Assembly: GCA_964016105.1 (NCBI GenBank)
Contig: CAXHEX010000016.1
Span: forward strand, 42,934-106,933
Origin: Ketobacter sp964016105
Lineage (GTDB): Bacteria > Pseudomonadota > Gammaproteobacteria > Pseudomonadales > Ketobacteraceae
DNA length: 64,000 bases
Direction: 5' to 3'
Below, piece by piece: positions 44,395 through 53,584 of the stretch; positions within the stretch are counted from its first letter, which is position 1; every line of letters begins with the position of its first letter. A program made the translations under genes and the position numbers. Below the pieces are notes generated by a model. The model did not search any database. It saw nothing but the letters and a program-made list of their open reading frames with translations, and was not told where the DNA came from.

Positions 44395-45030
44395 TCACTG
44401 GGCCATGTTGTATTGAATCGCGTTGCCGCTGAAGTTACCTATCCGCATGACGCCCAGGGTGACCAGAATCGCCTTGGCTTTTTCCTCGCCGTAATGAGCG
44501 ATCAACTTGCTAAGGGCTGTGTCATCCGGTTTGCCGTCGGTGTCCGCCCAATGCTGCGCGAACAACAATGCGTCGCGCTCGTCCGCCGGGCAATTGGCGG
44601 TATCGCCCACCAGCAGCATATTGACTTCGTCCTCGGAAATGCCCGCAATCAGGGCTGCTCTGGAGTGGGCCCATGAACAGAGTTCGCATTGGTTGACATT
44701 GGTGACGGTAATCATCAGCCGTTCCCTGAAATCGGCTGAAATCAGCTGCCCGCGCCGGTTGGGAGCGGCTTTTTTTTCGGGGTGATAACCAAGCAGTGTC
44801 AGCGTGACATACCAGCCGGTGCTGCTGCCGATCATGATGGAATGGCGGATACTGATTTTGAGAATGTAGGCAATGTGGGAAAAAAACTGCATCAGACTGG
44901 TGTAGCGCCGGCTTCCCTGTAGTTGACGGAGTGCCGTATCGAGGTCGGCGCCCCGTTGGAACAGAATGGCGAAGATGCCCGATTTCAGGCCGGACGCCGG
45001 TTGCGGGGGTATGGATTTACTCTGGCCCAT
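44395..45030 (-). CDS. Carboxymuconolactone-decarboxylase-family protein (AhpD fold)
   Basis: A 211-residue protein. Residues 105-205 are the AhpD-like/CMD domain with the redox or proton-relay motif CELCSWAHSRAALIAGIS (CxxC then His). An N-terminal 100-residue extension (RRYTSLMQFFSHIAYILK) precedes it. It follows the fadL gene on the same strand with an 84-bp gap. A related domain occurs at 50931 in the facing operon. GC content is higher here than in the transposon, suggesting a different origin. Confidence 0.72.
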   Translation of the reverse strand: MGQSKSIPPQPASGLKSGIFAILFQRGADLDTALRQLQGSRRYTSLMQFFSHIAYILKISIRHSIMIGSSTGWYVTLTLLGYHPEKKAAPNRRGQLISADFRERLMITVTNVNQCELCSWAHSRAALIAGISEDEVNMLLVGDTANCPADERDALLFAQHWADTDGKPDDTALSKLIAHYGEEKAKAILVTLGVMRIGNFSGNAIQYNMAQ

Positions 45031-45114
45031 GATGGTTTACCTTTTTCAGTGGTTCAAACCGGGCGTGCGGGCCCGGGAGTTACAACATTGTATGCGTCTG
45101 CATGCATAGCCAAG

Positions 45115-46764
45115 TCAGAATGTCTGGGCATAGCTGAACTCGAACAGAATCGCTGTCATTTTTGATTTGATATCGGTACCGGCGTAAGGGTTATAGATGA
45201 CCAGCAGCGGGTTGGTGCTGTTGCCCAGATCGCTGGTGCCGCCAGGCATGTTTACGCTGGTACTGAAATACCCGAGTGCAAAATCCAGTTTGGCGCCGGA
45301 CGATAATTTCAGACCCATTCCGGTACCGTAGAGATAGCCGTCACCAATGGGCAGCAGCGGACTGTCGTGAGCAGCGGAAATGGAACTGGGCCGGTCTTCC
45401 ACGCCTGCCCGCAGCACAATATTGTCATTCCAGCGATATTCGATTCCGACGGCGCCGTTCCAGGTGTCTTTCATACCAAGGGGAAAGGTCAGTCCGGTAC
45501 CTCCGCGTCCCACCAGATCCGGCTGGGCGATCTGGGCCAGACGCAGAAAATCGATGGATTGGGAAAACTGCACCGGAATGCTGTTCCAGACGGCCCAGTT
45601 GGTGTATTTGCAGTCGGCGTCCAGTTTGATGTCGGGGGTCAGTTGCAGGCTCAGACCGACGGCGAAGTGCTCCGGCATTTCCATATTCAGTTTGGCCTTT
45701 CCCTTCACCTGAGTCTGGCCTTCGGGCAGTGACCAGCCAAAGATGCTGACCAGACTGGCGATCGGGGCATAGCCTGGAGAGTTGGCGAGATCACTGACGA
45801 ATGAAACCCAGGATGGACTGTTATCCCAGGTGAAATCGCCGTGCATTTTCATGGGTACCGGAGACTGGTATGTCATGCCCAGTTTGAGCCAGGGTGTCGG
45901 ATTCCATAACAGGCCAAGATTGAAACCCAGGGTCATCGGATCTTCGACTTCAAACTTCAGTGTGCCCAGGCGGCTGTAGAGCCCGAGTTCGCCGCCGCAA
46001 ATGGGAATAATGCCTCCCGGGCAAATGCTGTTTTGCAGTTCACCCAGAAATTCAATGCCGATATGGGGTGAACGGAAGGGCAACTCGATACCGATGCCGG
46101 CATAGTTAAAGGTCAGTGACGCGCCAAAGGAAAATTCGTCGTTGAGCTGATAGGCGAAACTGGGGGAGAAATATGTCAACAGGGAGAACGCCAGCCGCTT
46201 TCCCATCCAGCGTCCGGGATCATTGTCGGCCCGGTTGAAGCCCACCATCATGGGCGCATAAACATTGGTGGCAAACGTGATTTTGCTGCCTGGCGGGTTA
46301 TAGGAAGCACCGCCCATCGGGCCCAGCATTACGGGAATATCCGTCATGCCGAATACCGGCAACATGAGCGTCGCACCCTGGGTCTTGCTTTCGGAAAAGT
46401 GGGCTTCGTCATAGAAGTAACTGTCTGGAAAAATTCCCAGTGCCTGTTTTTGTGCCAGATAATTTTTGCGGTCCGCGTTATAGTCGCCAAACGCGAGGTC
46501 AATGCCGAAGGTGGCGGCTACGGTTTTCAGATAAACCTGTCTGCCTTTCAGTTGTGCCAGCCCGGCCGGATTGAAATTAATGGAATCTATACCGGGAGGA
46601 TCCGCAGTGACCGCGTTTCCCAGAGACAGCGCCTTGGCGTTGCCGATAGTAAGGCTGTCTGTCAGCACCGCGTAGGCGGGGGTGACTCCCAGTATGAACA
46701 GTAACATCAGCCAGCGGCAGGCCCGAGTCAGCTGCTTTCGGCCTATCAAATAAAACCCGAGCAT
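45115..46764 (-). CDS. FadL/OmpP1-type outer membrane transporter
   Basis: A 549-residue beta-barrel protein with signal peptide (MLLFILGVTPAYA, cleavage after AYA). The FadL N-terminal hatch pattern is visible: KALSLGNAVTADPPGIDSINFNPAGLAQL, the NPAG signature. It ends in the outer-membrane sorting pattern EFSYAQTF with terminal phenylalanine. FadL proteins take up long-chain fatty acids or hydrophobic aromatic compounds through the outer membrane. With the CMD gene downstream and the GMC oxidoreductase operon nearby it suggests uptake and oxidation of a hydrophobic alcohol or sterol-like compound. Confidence 0.88.
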   Translation of the reverse strand: MLGFYLIGRKQLTRACRWLMLLFILGVTPAYAVLTDSLTIGNAKALSLGNAVTADPPGIDSINFNPAGLAQLKGRQVYLKTVAATFGIDLAFGDYNADRKNYLAQKQALGIFPDSYFYDEAHFSESKTQGATLMLPVFGMTDIPVMLGPMGGASYNPPGSKITFATNVYAPMMVGFNRADNDPGRWMGKRLAFSLLTYFSPSFAYQLNDEFSFGASLTFNYAGIGIELPFRSPHIGIEFLGELQNSICPGGIIPICGGELGLYSRLGTLKFEVEDPMTLGFNLGLLWNPTPWLKLGMTYQSPVPMKMHGDFTWDNSPSWVSFVSDLANSPGYAPIASLVSIFGWSLPEGQTQVKGKAKLNMEMPEHFAVGLSLQLTPDIKLDADCKYTNWAVWNSIPVQFSQSIDFLRLAQIAQPDLVGRGGTGLTFPLGMKDTWNGAVGIEYRWNDNIVLRAGVEDRPSSISAAHDSPLLPIGDGYLYGTGMGLKLSSGAKLDFALGYFSTSVNMPGGTSDLGNSTNPLLVIYNPYAGTDIKSKMTAILFEFSYAQTF

Positions 46765-46926
46765 AAATTGAGACTTCTGATAATTGGTTATTGTTGTTTT
46801 GGTTTTATATCTGTGAATAATGAGGACGCTTTCAGGTTAGGGTCTGGATTGTGGCAGGCAAAGGTTGGATTGGATCAAAAGTGGTTCGAATGGTTCATGG
46901 GGTGGATTAAATAGGAGTGTGACGGC

Positions 46927-47901
46927 GTGATACAGGTAGCGATTATTGCAATTCCCGAAGCCTTGCCTTCCTCCATTTTTGGTCCGGTCGATGTGTTACG
47001 AGCCTGTGCTGGTATCGCCAACCTGACATCGGCTGGCAAGTCGGAGCCGCCGTTCAGTGTGAAACTCGTGGCGTTGAAGGCGGGAGTTTTCACCAGCTTC
47101 AACGGTGTGCCGGTTACCCCTGATGTGGGCATCGAAGATGCCGGTAACTTTGACCTGGTCTGGATCCCCTCCCTGGCGTTGGCACCCACCGGCTTATTCA
47201 AACCGTATCCGGAATTACAGCAGTGGATCCGGCAGCAGCACAAGCAGGGTGCGGAAATTCTCTCGGTTTGTACAGGTGCCTTTTTGCTGGCGGAAACCGG
47301 TTTGCTGGATCGTCAGAAGTGCACCACCCACTGGGCCTTTGCCAATCTGTTTATAAGCCGTTATCCCAAGGTGGAATTACAACCGCATCTTTCCATCGTG
47401 CATAACCCGACAATACATTGTGCCGCCGCCGGGTCGGCCTGGAATGATCTGGTGCTGAACGTCATTGAACGGTATTGCGACAAGCGCACGGCGGTGCAGA
47501 CAGCCAAGCTGTTCCTGCTGCAGACCCATCCCCATCTCCAGCAGGCCATCCAGCATCTGGAATCCCGGCAGCGCCATCATGATGCAGTCATCGACGCGGC
47601 CGAGCGCTGGCTTGCGGCGCATCTGTCGGAAGAGGATCTGATTGCGCGGGCCGCAGCCGAGGTACAGTTAAATGAAGTGACTTTCAAGCGCCGGTTCAAA
47701 CAGGCGCTGAATGAGCCCCCGAGTCTTTATATTCAACGACTTCGTATCGACAAGGCCAAGGAAGCGCTGGAGCTCACGCCCCAGTCGGTGGAGGATATCA
47801 GCGCCATGGTAGGCTATCGTGACAGCAGTTTTTTCCGTCGTCTGTTCAAGCGCCTGACAGGCTTGACGCCGGCCCAGTACCGGCGCCTGTTTTCCACGTG
47901 A
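46927..47901 (+). CDS. GlxA-type AraC regulator with DJ-1/PfpI domain
   Basis: A 324-residue regulator. Residues 1-190 form a DJ-1/PfpI-type domain (IIAIPEALPSSIFGPVDVLRA, ILSVCTGAFLLAETGLLD with the nucleophile-elbow cysteine in VCTGAF, TTHWAF). Residues 220-320 form an AraC double helix-turn-helix (AAAEVQLNEVTFKRRFKQAL, VEDISAMVGYRDSSFFRRLFKRLTG). A GTG start follows AGGAG by nine bases. It is divergent from fadL with a 162-bp gap and probably regulates it. Confidence 0.88.
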   Translation: MIQVAIIAIPEALPSSIFGPVDVLRACAGIANLTSAGKSEPPFSVKLVALKAGVFTSFNGVPVTPDVGIEDAGNFDLVWIPSLALAPTGLFKPYPELQQWIRQQHKQGAEILSVCTGAFLLAETGLLDRQKCTTHWAFANLFISRYPKVELQPHLSIVHNPTIHCAAAGSAWNDLVLNVIERYCDKRTAVQTAKLFLLQTHPHLQQAIQHLESRQRHHDAVIDAAERWLAAHLSEEDLIARAAAEVQLNEVTFKRRFKQALNEPPSLYIQRLRIDKAKEALELTPQSVEDISAMVGYRDSSFFRRLFKRLTGLTPAQYRRLFST

Positions 47902-47959
47902 TGTGGTTGCCTGTCATCCTTTATACTGAAGCAAATCACGCTGGATAGTCTTTCCCATC

Positions 47960-48853
47960 ATGGCCAGACCGCTGACCCCTCTTAATCTGATTCGAACCTT
48001 TGACTGCGCCGGCAGACACATGAGTTTCAAACGTGCGGCGGAGGAGCTTCATATCACGCCGCCGGCGGTCAGTCACCAGATCAAGGCGCTGGAGGAAAAG
48101 CTCGGTCTGCAGCTGTTTGTCCGCAATAACCGTGAACTTGCCTTTACGCCCGCGGGAAGTCGCTACTGGGAACAGGTGCATGACTGCATTCAGACCCTGG
48201 ACCAGTACACTCAGGACCTGCTGGGTGCGTTCGGTCAGGCGACCCTGATCGCCAGTGTCATGCCGCCGTTAGCCAGCACACTGGTCATTCCCCAACTGGC
48301 GCAGTTTCAGGAGCAGCATCCGGGAATCACACTGCGCATCGATTCCAACATCAAAAACGTCAATCTGGAGCAGGGGGAGGCGGATGTCGCCATTCGTTAT
48401 GGGGACGGCCACTGGCCCAACCTGATCAGCCGCAAGCTGTTGGATATTTATGTGCAGCCGGTGTATCCCCCGTCATTTGCCACGCGCTATGATTTTTCCG
48501 ACCCAGAATCCGTCCGCAGTATTCCCATCATCCACATGAGTGCACGTCCCACCGCCTGGCAGCTCTGGTTCGGGGCGTCCGGCTATGGCTCCCCCCGGCC
48601 GGAAAAGGAGTACCACCTGGATGACTACCCCGCTGCGATCGAGGCGGCGAAAACCCTGGCCGGGGCGCTGGCCGCCATGCCGATTGAACGCTATCTGGTG
48701 GATTCCGGGCGGGTGATTGCCCCACTTCCCCCCATCGGCCCCCTGGAGGACGGGGTTTTTGCGGTTTATCGCCCCGCCGATCAGGACAATCCGGTGGTGC
48801 AGGGGTTTGTCAGCTGGATCGAAGGTCTGCTGAAGCAGGCATTTTCAGATTAG
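47960..48853 (+). CDS. LysR-family regulator (GcvA-like)
   Basis: A 297-residue LysR regulator of the GcvA/AmpR subgroup: PLTPLNLIRTFDCAGRHMSFKRAAEELHITPPAVSHQIKALEEKLGLQLF. The effector domain follows with ADVAIRYGDGHWPNL typical of the subgroup. It lies 58 bp after the AraC gene and 93 bp before a four-gene operon on the same strand, which it likely controls. Confidence 0.87.
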   Translation: MARPLTPLNLIRTFDCAGRHMSFKRAAEELHITPPAVSHQIKALEEKLGLQLFVRNNRELAFTPAGSRYWEQVHDCIQTLDQYTQDLLGAFGQATLIASVMPPLASTLVIPQLAQFQEQHPGITLRIDSNIKNVNLEQGEADVAIRYGDGHWPNLISRKLLDIYVQPVYPPSFATRYDFSDPESVRSIPIIHMSARPTAWQLWFGASGYGSPRPEKEYHLDDYPAAIEAAKTLAGALAAMPIERYLVDSGRVIAPLPPIGPLEDGVFAVYRPADQDNPVVQGFVSWIEGLLKQAFSD

Positions 48854-48946
48854 AAAAACTTATCCGAGCCTCAAAAAACCATCAATTGTCCCCTTAAATT
48901 GGCTTCGCTAATCTGCCATGAATCCCACAGGCAGGAGCAAAAGACC

Positions 48947-49435
48947 ATGGAAATCGCCCAGCAGGCCACCCGTTTGAACGGCCAGATGTTGATGCGTTTG
49001 AATCAAAGCGAGCTCGATCAATTGTTTGATACCTTGCCCACCGTCAACATGAGCGGTCTCAACGGTACCTTCCGCGGCCGTCTTATGGGCGTCAGCGGCG
49101 TCAATGCGTTGCCGCGTTTTGTGCGCGGGTTTGTGTACCTTCTGCTGTTGACGCCGCTCAATCCCTGGCGTGGCAAGACCTTTGCCACGGGAGTCGGCTC
49201 CAATGTGTGGCTGAGCCTGAAAGGCCAGGTACGTTTCGCCCATTACAAGGTGGGAAAAGATGAGAGCACCGGCATCGAATTCCTGAATTACGATGTCGAC
49301 GCCAACTGGAAGCCGCTGCGTGGCATTCGCGGTGAAGCCCGTCAACTCAATGGTCATCTGGTGCTGGCACGAATGAATTATCAGACCAGCCGTAAAACCG
49401 TGCGTGTACTGTATTTTACCCTTGAAACGGATTGA
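48947..49435 (+). CDS. Unknown protein in the GMC oxidoreductase operon
   Basis: A 162-residue protein, start chosen at MEIAQQATRL because AGGAG lies nine bases upstream. It has one clear hydrophobic stretch (FVRGFVYLLLLTPLNPW) and repeated mentions of small beta strands (GSNVWLSLKGQVRFAHYKVG, TVRVLYFTLETD). No known domain recognised; lipocalin-like beta structure is possible. Its stop is two bases before the GMC oxidoreductase ATG, so they are co-translated. Such a short companion beside a GMC enzyme may bind the same hydrophobic substrate. Confidence 0.65.
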   Translation: MEIAQQATRLNGQMLMRLNQSELDQLFDTLPTVNMSGLNGTFRGRLMGVSGVNALPRFVRGFVYLLLLTPLNPWRGKTFATGVGSNVWLSLKGQVRFAHYKVGKDESTGIEFLNYDVDANWKPLRGIRGEARQLNGHLVLARMNYQTSRKTVRVLYFTLETD

Positions 49436-49437
49436 TC

Positions 49438-50934
49438 ATGACGGTACCACATTACGATTTCATCATTATCGGCAGTGGTTTTGGTGGTGCGGTGGCGGCC
49501 CACCGGCTCACAGAATCCGGCGCGAAAGTCCTGTTGTTGGAGCGGGGACCCTGGCGTGACACCCGGGCCACGCGGAATCTGAATGTTGCCGACCGTAAGC
49601 CGTTGCCGGAAGGCCGGCATTTTTATACGCACCTGGCGCGTACGCTGTCGGCTCCGTTCCTGCCGCGTAAAGGGCTTCAGCTCAATCGCAACGGGCTTTA
49701 TGAAATTCATTACGCCAAGGATATGAGCATCATCTGTGCCTCCGGTGTGGGCGGCGGCAGCCACGCCTACAGCGCCATGAATGTCCGTCCCGATGCGCCG
49801 GATTACTGGCAGAAAGTGTTGGGAAAAGCGGGTGCGGCCCGGATGGAAAATCATTACCGCTGGATGTTCGATGTGATGGGCGCCAAGCCGCCGTCGGCAG
49901 ACGATCCCAATTTCACCGGTAATCAGTTTGCCGGTTCAGCTCATTTTGTTGCGGATGCCAGTGTGAAGCAGCCGGACATGGGCATCATGCGTGACGACTC
50001 CCTGCAACCGTTCCAGAATACCAGCTTTTTTGGCAGCCCCACCGGCGCCAAGACCACGCTGGATACCGCGTTGATTGCGCCGGCCATGGACAAAGGTTTG
50101 GAAGTGCTGGCGCTGCATGAATGTCTGGCGTTGCATCGTCGCGAAGACTGCCATGATTTCCGGCTGGATGTATTCGATCACGGCAAAAACCGCTACCGCT
50201 TTTTCACCGCCAGTCAGGTAGTACTGGCGGCCGGCACCCTGAATACGCTCAAGCTGTTGTACCACAGCCGTGACCTGGGTGGTTTGCAGGGAATGCCCGC
50301 ACTGGGCAGTGGTTTCGGAGGCAACGGGGATTTTCCCGCACTGTGGCAACGGGATGTTGGTGCCACCGATATGAGTCTGGGCACACCCTGTCATGGCCGC
50401 TTTGCCCTCAAGGACTATCCGGATTGTCCCACGCTCACCAGTTACGGGTTAAATGGCGTTGATCAGATTCCGCTGCCGGGCTGGCTCAAACGCCGGCTGC
50501 GCAAACTCTCATTCGTCATCAGCATGGGCGCGGACGAAGCCAACGGCCATATCAGCTGGTACAAAGGGCGTTTGCGTATGCATTACATTCATTATGCGAA
50601 TCCGATTCTGCGCCGTATCACCAATGCCTTCGATGAAATCACCCGCCGCAGTGGCGCGCCGGTGCGCTACACCAGTGAATACCTGCTGACGGTTCACCCG
50701 CTGGGCGGTGCCCGTTGCGGGAAGAGCCGGGAGTCTTCGGTGGTGAATCTCAAAGGTGAAATTCACGACAACCCCGGTATTTATATCGTGGATGCCAGTG
50801 CGCTGCCGGCGGCGCCCGGTGCACCGCCGTCCATGACAATAGCCGCCTGGTCAGCTCACGTTTGCGATGGCTTGACATCAGCGGTATCAGAAACCCCTGT
50901 AAAAGATAAAAATGTGGAGAAACTGGCAGTATGA
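49438..50934 (+). CDS. GMC-family FAD oxidoreductase
   Basis: A 498-residue flavoprotein. The FAD-binding motif is YDFIIIGSGFGGAVAAHRL, with VLLLERGPW following. A second FAD segment is SGVGGGSHAYSAMNVRP, and the C-terminal active region is YLLTVHPLGGARCG and YIVDASALPAAPGAPPSMTIAAW, with histidine in VHPLGG. The pattern is close to cholesterol-oxidase-like GMC proteins. It should oxidise an alcohol (sterol, long-chain or alicyclic) with O2 or a quinone. No signal peptide is seen. Confidence 0.85.
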   Translation: MTVPHYDFIIIGSGFGGAVAAHRLTESGAKVLLLERGPWRDTRATRNLNVADRKPLPEGRHFYTHLARTLSAPFLPRKGLQLNRNGLYEIHYAKDMSIICASGVGGGSHAYSAMNVRPDAPDYWQKVLGKAGAARMENHYRWMFDVMGAKPPSADDPNFTGNQFAGSAHFVADASVKQPDMGIMRDDSLQPFQNTSFFGSPTGAKTTLDTALIAPAMDKGLEVLALHECLALHRREDCHDFRLDVFDHGKNRYRFFTASQVVLAAGTLNTLKLLYHSRDLGGLQGMPALGSGFGGNGDFPALWQRDVGATDMSLGTPCHGRFALKDYPDCPTLTSYGLNGVDQIPLPGWLKRRLRKLSFVISMGADEANGHISWYKGRLRMHYIHYANPILRRITNAFDEITRRSGAPVRYTSEYLLTVHPLGGARCGKSRESSVVNLKGEIHDNPGIYIVDASALPAAPGAPPSMTIAAWSAHVCDGLTSAVSETPVKDKNVEKLAV

Positions 50935-51518
50935 GTACTTTTAAAAAGCGCGTGTTCACGCCAAGTGAACTGGTTAAGCGTCTTGGCTTGGCAACGGTTT
51001 ATTCACCTTTCCTGATACGGGGAATGATCAAGCCGTTGACCTCCCCTGCGTTGCGGGAAAAAGTGATGCTGGGCGTTACCTCGGTCAATGACTGCCGCTA
51101 TTGTGCCTGGGTTCACACCCATCTTGCCCTCAGCAACGGCATCGATGTCGATGAGATCAATGCCATTTTGCAGCATAACAATATTCAGACGGCGACATCC
51201 GCTGATGCGGCCGCGGTGTTGTTTGCCCAGCACTATGCGGACACCAATGGCAAGGTCGAGGCATCGGCGGTGGCTGCACTGCAGAACTATTTCAGCCCGG
51301 CCCAGATTCGGGAAATAAAAGGCTATATCCAGGCCATCTATATCGGTAATCTGTCGGGCAATACTTTTGATGCAATGCTGGCCCGTTTCAAGGGGCAAAA
51401 GGTGGAAGACAGCTCGTTCCTGTTTGAACTCCTGTGCGCCGTTGTCACCATGCCGGTATTGTTGATGATTATGATCAAGGCCAGTCGCGACAAAAACGTC
51501 CAGCTGGCATCACTCTAA
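50931..51518 (+). CDS. Carboxymuconolactone-decarboxylase-family protein
   Basis: A 195-residue CMD/AhpD-like protein with the motif NDCRYCAWVHTHLALSNGI (CxxC-like DCRYC and histidine). The ATG overlaps the GMC stop by four bases. A C-terminal hydrophobic segment (LLCAVVTMPVLLMIMIKA) could anchor it to the membrane. It resembles the protein at 44395, so the two flanks of this cluster carry related CMD proteins. The specific reaction is unknown. Confidence 0.8.
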   Translation: MSTFKKRVFTPSELVKRLGLATVYSPFLIRGMIKPLTSPALREKVMLGVTSVNDCRYCAWVHTHLALSNGIDVDEINAILQHNNIQTATSADAAAVLFAQHYADTNGKVEASAVAALQNYFSPAQIREIKGYIQAIYIGNLSGNTFDAMLARFKGQKVEDSSFLFELLCAVVTMPVLLMIMIKASRDKNVQLASL

Positions 51519-51531
51519 AGCGGAATATGCC

Positions 51532-51897
51532 ATGGCTCTATCAGGTTGGTTAAAATGGTTACCGTTCGGCAGGGTTCCCGAGTTGACAGCGGACAAGGTG
51601 CTGACAATGGTGACGGAAGGCAGCGTGCAGATTCTGGATGTGCGCACTCGGGAAGAGTGGCGGCGTTCACATATAGCGGGTGCCCTGAATTTGCCCATTA
51701 TGTCGTTTTCGCGCGAAAACGTCGTCGCTTTGGGGTTGGAGAAGGAGAGACCGATTATCGCCATCTGTCTGTCGGCTCATCGCAGCATTCCAGCAGTGCG
51801 TCAACTCAAGGCGATGGGATACAGCAATGTGTATCAACTGGAAAGCGGTATGCGCAAGTGGTGGCAGTTGGGGCTGCCCTGCGAGCAGCCTGAATAA
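51532..51897 (+). CDS. Rhodanese-domain protein
   Basis: A 121-residue single-domain rhodanese. The N-terminal region SVQILDVRTREEWRRSHIAGALNLP is the standard rhodanese start, and the active cysteine is in IIAICLSAHRSIPAVRQLKAMG (CLSAHRS loop). It transfers a persulfide sulfur to an acceptor such as cyanide or thiols. It is the last gene of the operon, 13 bp after the CMD gene. Confidence 0.85.
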   Translation: MALSGWLKWLPFGRVPELTADKVLTMVTEGSVQILDVRTREEWRRSHIAGALNLPIMSFSRENVVALGLEKERPIIAICLSAHRSIPAVRQLKAMGYSNVYQLESGMRKWWQLGLPCEQPE

Positions 51898-52210
51898 AGT
51901 GGGGAGTATTGGCTCCTTCTTTCACTTTCCGATTCATACGTGTTTCATGTGTCGATCATGGTAATTCCTTGAACTCGTTTTCATTTACTATTCTGTCCTG
52001 CTGCCAAACTCTGTTTAAAGTGAAATAACGCTTTCACCTGAAATTTACGTCATGCCTCCCTGTGCCAGCGTGACATTGCGTTTTTCGCCACGCCAGCCGT
52101 ACAAACCCGAATTGCTGTTTCCGGTGGGTCCAATTGCTCTGCGCTAGTCGTTATCAGAAGTTAGGTCAGCCGGTCTTCTGATTCAGGCAGTTTAGCATAC
52201 TGTGGCGTGT
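51898..52210. other. Non-coding stretch before the IS200 remnant
   Basis: About 310 bp with no supported gene. It contains no continuation of the transposase upstream of the fragment, so the 5' part of the insertion sequence has been lost. Confidence 0.5.
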
Positions 52211-52465
52211 CGATATTGCCTGATGCTGGATCACGTTCATATGTGTATAAGCATTCCTCCGAAGTTTTGAGTATCCAATGTGGTGGGTTACCTAAAGGGA
52301 AAAAGCGCTATCAGCATAGCGAGAAAATTCAAGGGCAGGCAGTGCAATTTCAATGGTGAGCACTTCTGGGCTCGGGGTTACTGTGTTTCCACCGTTGGCC
52401 TGGATGAGGAAATGGTTAGAGAATACATCCGAAACCAAGAGCGAGAGGATGAGCACCGAGATTAG
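52211..52465 (+). pseudogene. IS200/IS605-family TnpA fragment
   Basis: The last 85 codons of a Y1 transposase: DHVHMCISIPPKF with the HUH histidine pair, an in-frame TGA at 52268, then VVGYLKGKSAISIARKFKG, FWARGYCVSTVGLDEEMV and REYIRNQE with the catalytic tyrosine. The N-terminal half is missing and one codon is TGA, so it is inactive. A hairpin of the IS200 end type follows at 52530. Confidence 0.82.
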
Positions 52466-52529
52466 ATGGCGCTCGGACTCTAAGCGCCTTAGGCGTAATA
52501 TAAGTCCTTTGAGGGCGTAACCCAATAAG

Positions 52530-52548
52530 CTCCCGGTTATGCCGGGAG
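52530..52548 (+). repeat. IS200-type end hairpin
   Basis: CTCCCGG, five-base loop TTATG, CCGGGAG at 52530-52548. It lies 65 bp after the transposase stop and matches the subterminal hairpins that IS200/IS605 transposases recognise. Two further small hairpins follow, AGTCCC/GGGACT at 52632-52648 and AACAGCC/GGCTGTT at 52656-52677. Confidence 0.6.
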
Positions 52549-52795
52549 TAATTTAACTGCATGGTCTTTGTAAAGCATACAGAGATGATTTAGCAGAGTG
52601 GAATCGCGATAAAATTTCTACAAAAATAAGCAGTCCCTGGGTGGGACTACAAATAAACAGCCAATAAGGGGGCTGTTAAATGGGAAATTTAGATTTTTTC
52701 CAAATTGACTACGTTTGCGTAAATAAGAATTCTATTCACACTTCACCTTTTACAGCCTTCCTTAAGCTCGAACTTATTCTATTTGGGCATGTTCC

Positions 52796-53518
52796 TTAGA
52801 TAGTGCCAGTGTGTTCATTGTTCCCACAAGCCAGATTGGCCGGTACAGCGACATCCATTAACTTGGGATCCGCCAGATTCAGGTTGCGCATGATTTCCAC
52901 ATACTCAGCGCGACTCTTGCCCGCCAGTCGCGGATTGAACCGACGTTCCTCACCGATAGAGGAAACGGTCCAGCCCTTGTAATCATGTGCCGGATAGACC
53001 AGGGTTTCATCCGGTAACCGGAATAGCTTGTTGACGATGGAATCCCAGGATTTTTCCGGGTTGCCATTTTGAAAATCGGTTCTTCCGGTGCCACGGATCA
53101 GCAGCACATCGCCAGTGAATACCGCGTCCGGTTTCCCGGGATTCAAAACAAAACTGAAGGACTCGTCAGTATGGCCGGGCGTATAGAGAGCATCTAGACG
53201 AACGCCATCCACATCAATGGTTTCACCCTCCCGTACATGTGCTGAAACGCACTCAGCCTTGGTGTATTCGCCCATAAGGGTCATGCAGCCGGTGTGTTCC
53301 CGCAAACCGCCGAGTGCGGTGACATGGTCCGCATGGGTATGGGTGTCTATGGCTTTAACCAGTTTGACATCCAGTTGTTCGATCAATGTCAGATATTGCG
53401 GAAGCAGTTCCTTTACCGGATCGATGATCAGGGCTTCGCCGCCGTGGCGCCGGGCGAGCAGATAAGTGTAGGTACCGGAAGCGTGGTCGAACAATTGGCG
53501 AAAGATCATGGTATTCAC
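52796..53518 (-). CDS. Persulfide dioxygenase-like metallo-beta-lactamase-fold enzyme
   Basis: A 240-residue protein of the ETHE1/Blh glyoxalase-II-like group. The metal-binding THTHADHVTALGGL motif, the second histidine in LYTPGHTDESFSF, the aspartate in AVFTGDVLLIRGTGRTDFQNG, and the late histidine in LVYPAHDYKG are all present. The R/TDFQ-G pattern is typical of persulfide dioxygenases. It would oxidise glutathione persulfide to sulfite with non-heme iron. Neighbouring rhodanese, peroxiredoxin and katG support a sulfur/oxidant context. Confidence 0.82.
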   Translation of the reverse strand: MNTMIFRQLFDHASGTYTYLLARRHGGEALIIDPVKELLPQYLTLIEQLDVKLVKAIDTHTHADHVTALGGLREHTGCMTLMGEYTKAECVSAHVREGETIDVDGVRLDALYTPGHTDESFSFVLNPGKPDAVFTGDVLLIRGTGRTDFQNGNPEKSWDSIVNKLFRLPDETLVYPAHDYKGWTVSSIGEERRFNPRLAGKSRAEYVEIMRNLNLADPKLMDVAVPANLACGNNEHTGTI

Positions 53519-53584
53519 TCCGTCAATGACTGCATGAAGAGAAGAGTGATGTCCCCAGGCACCACTCAGATCGGCACTTCGTGC

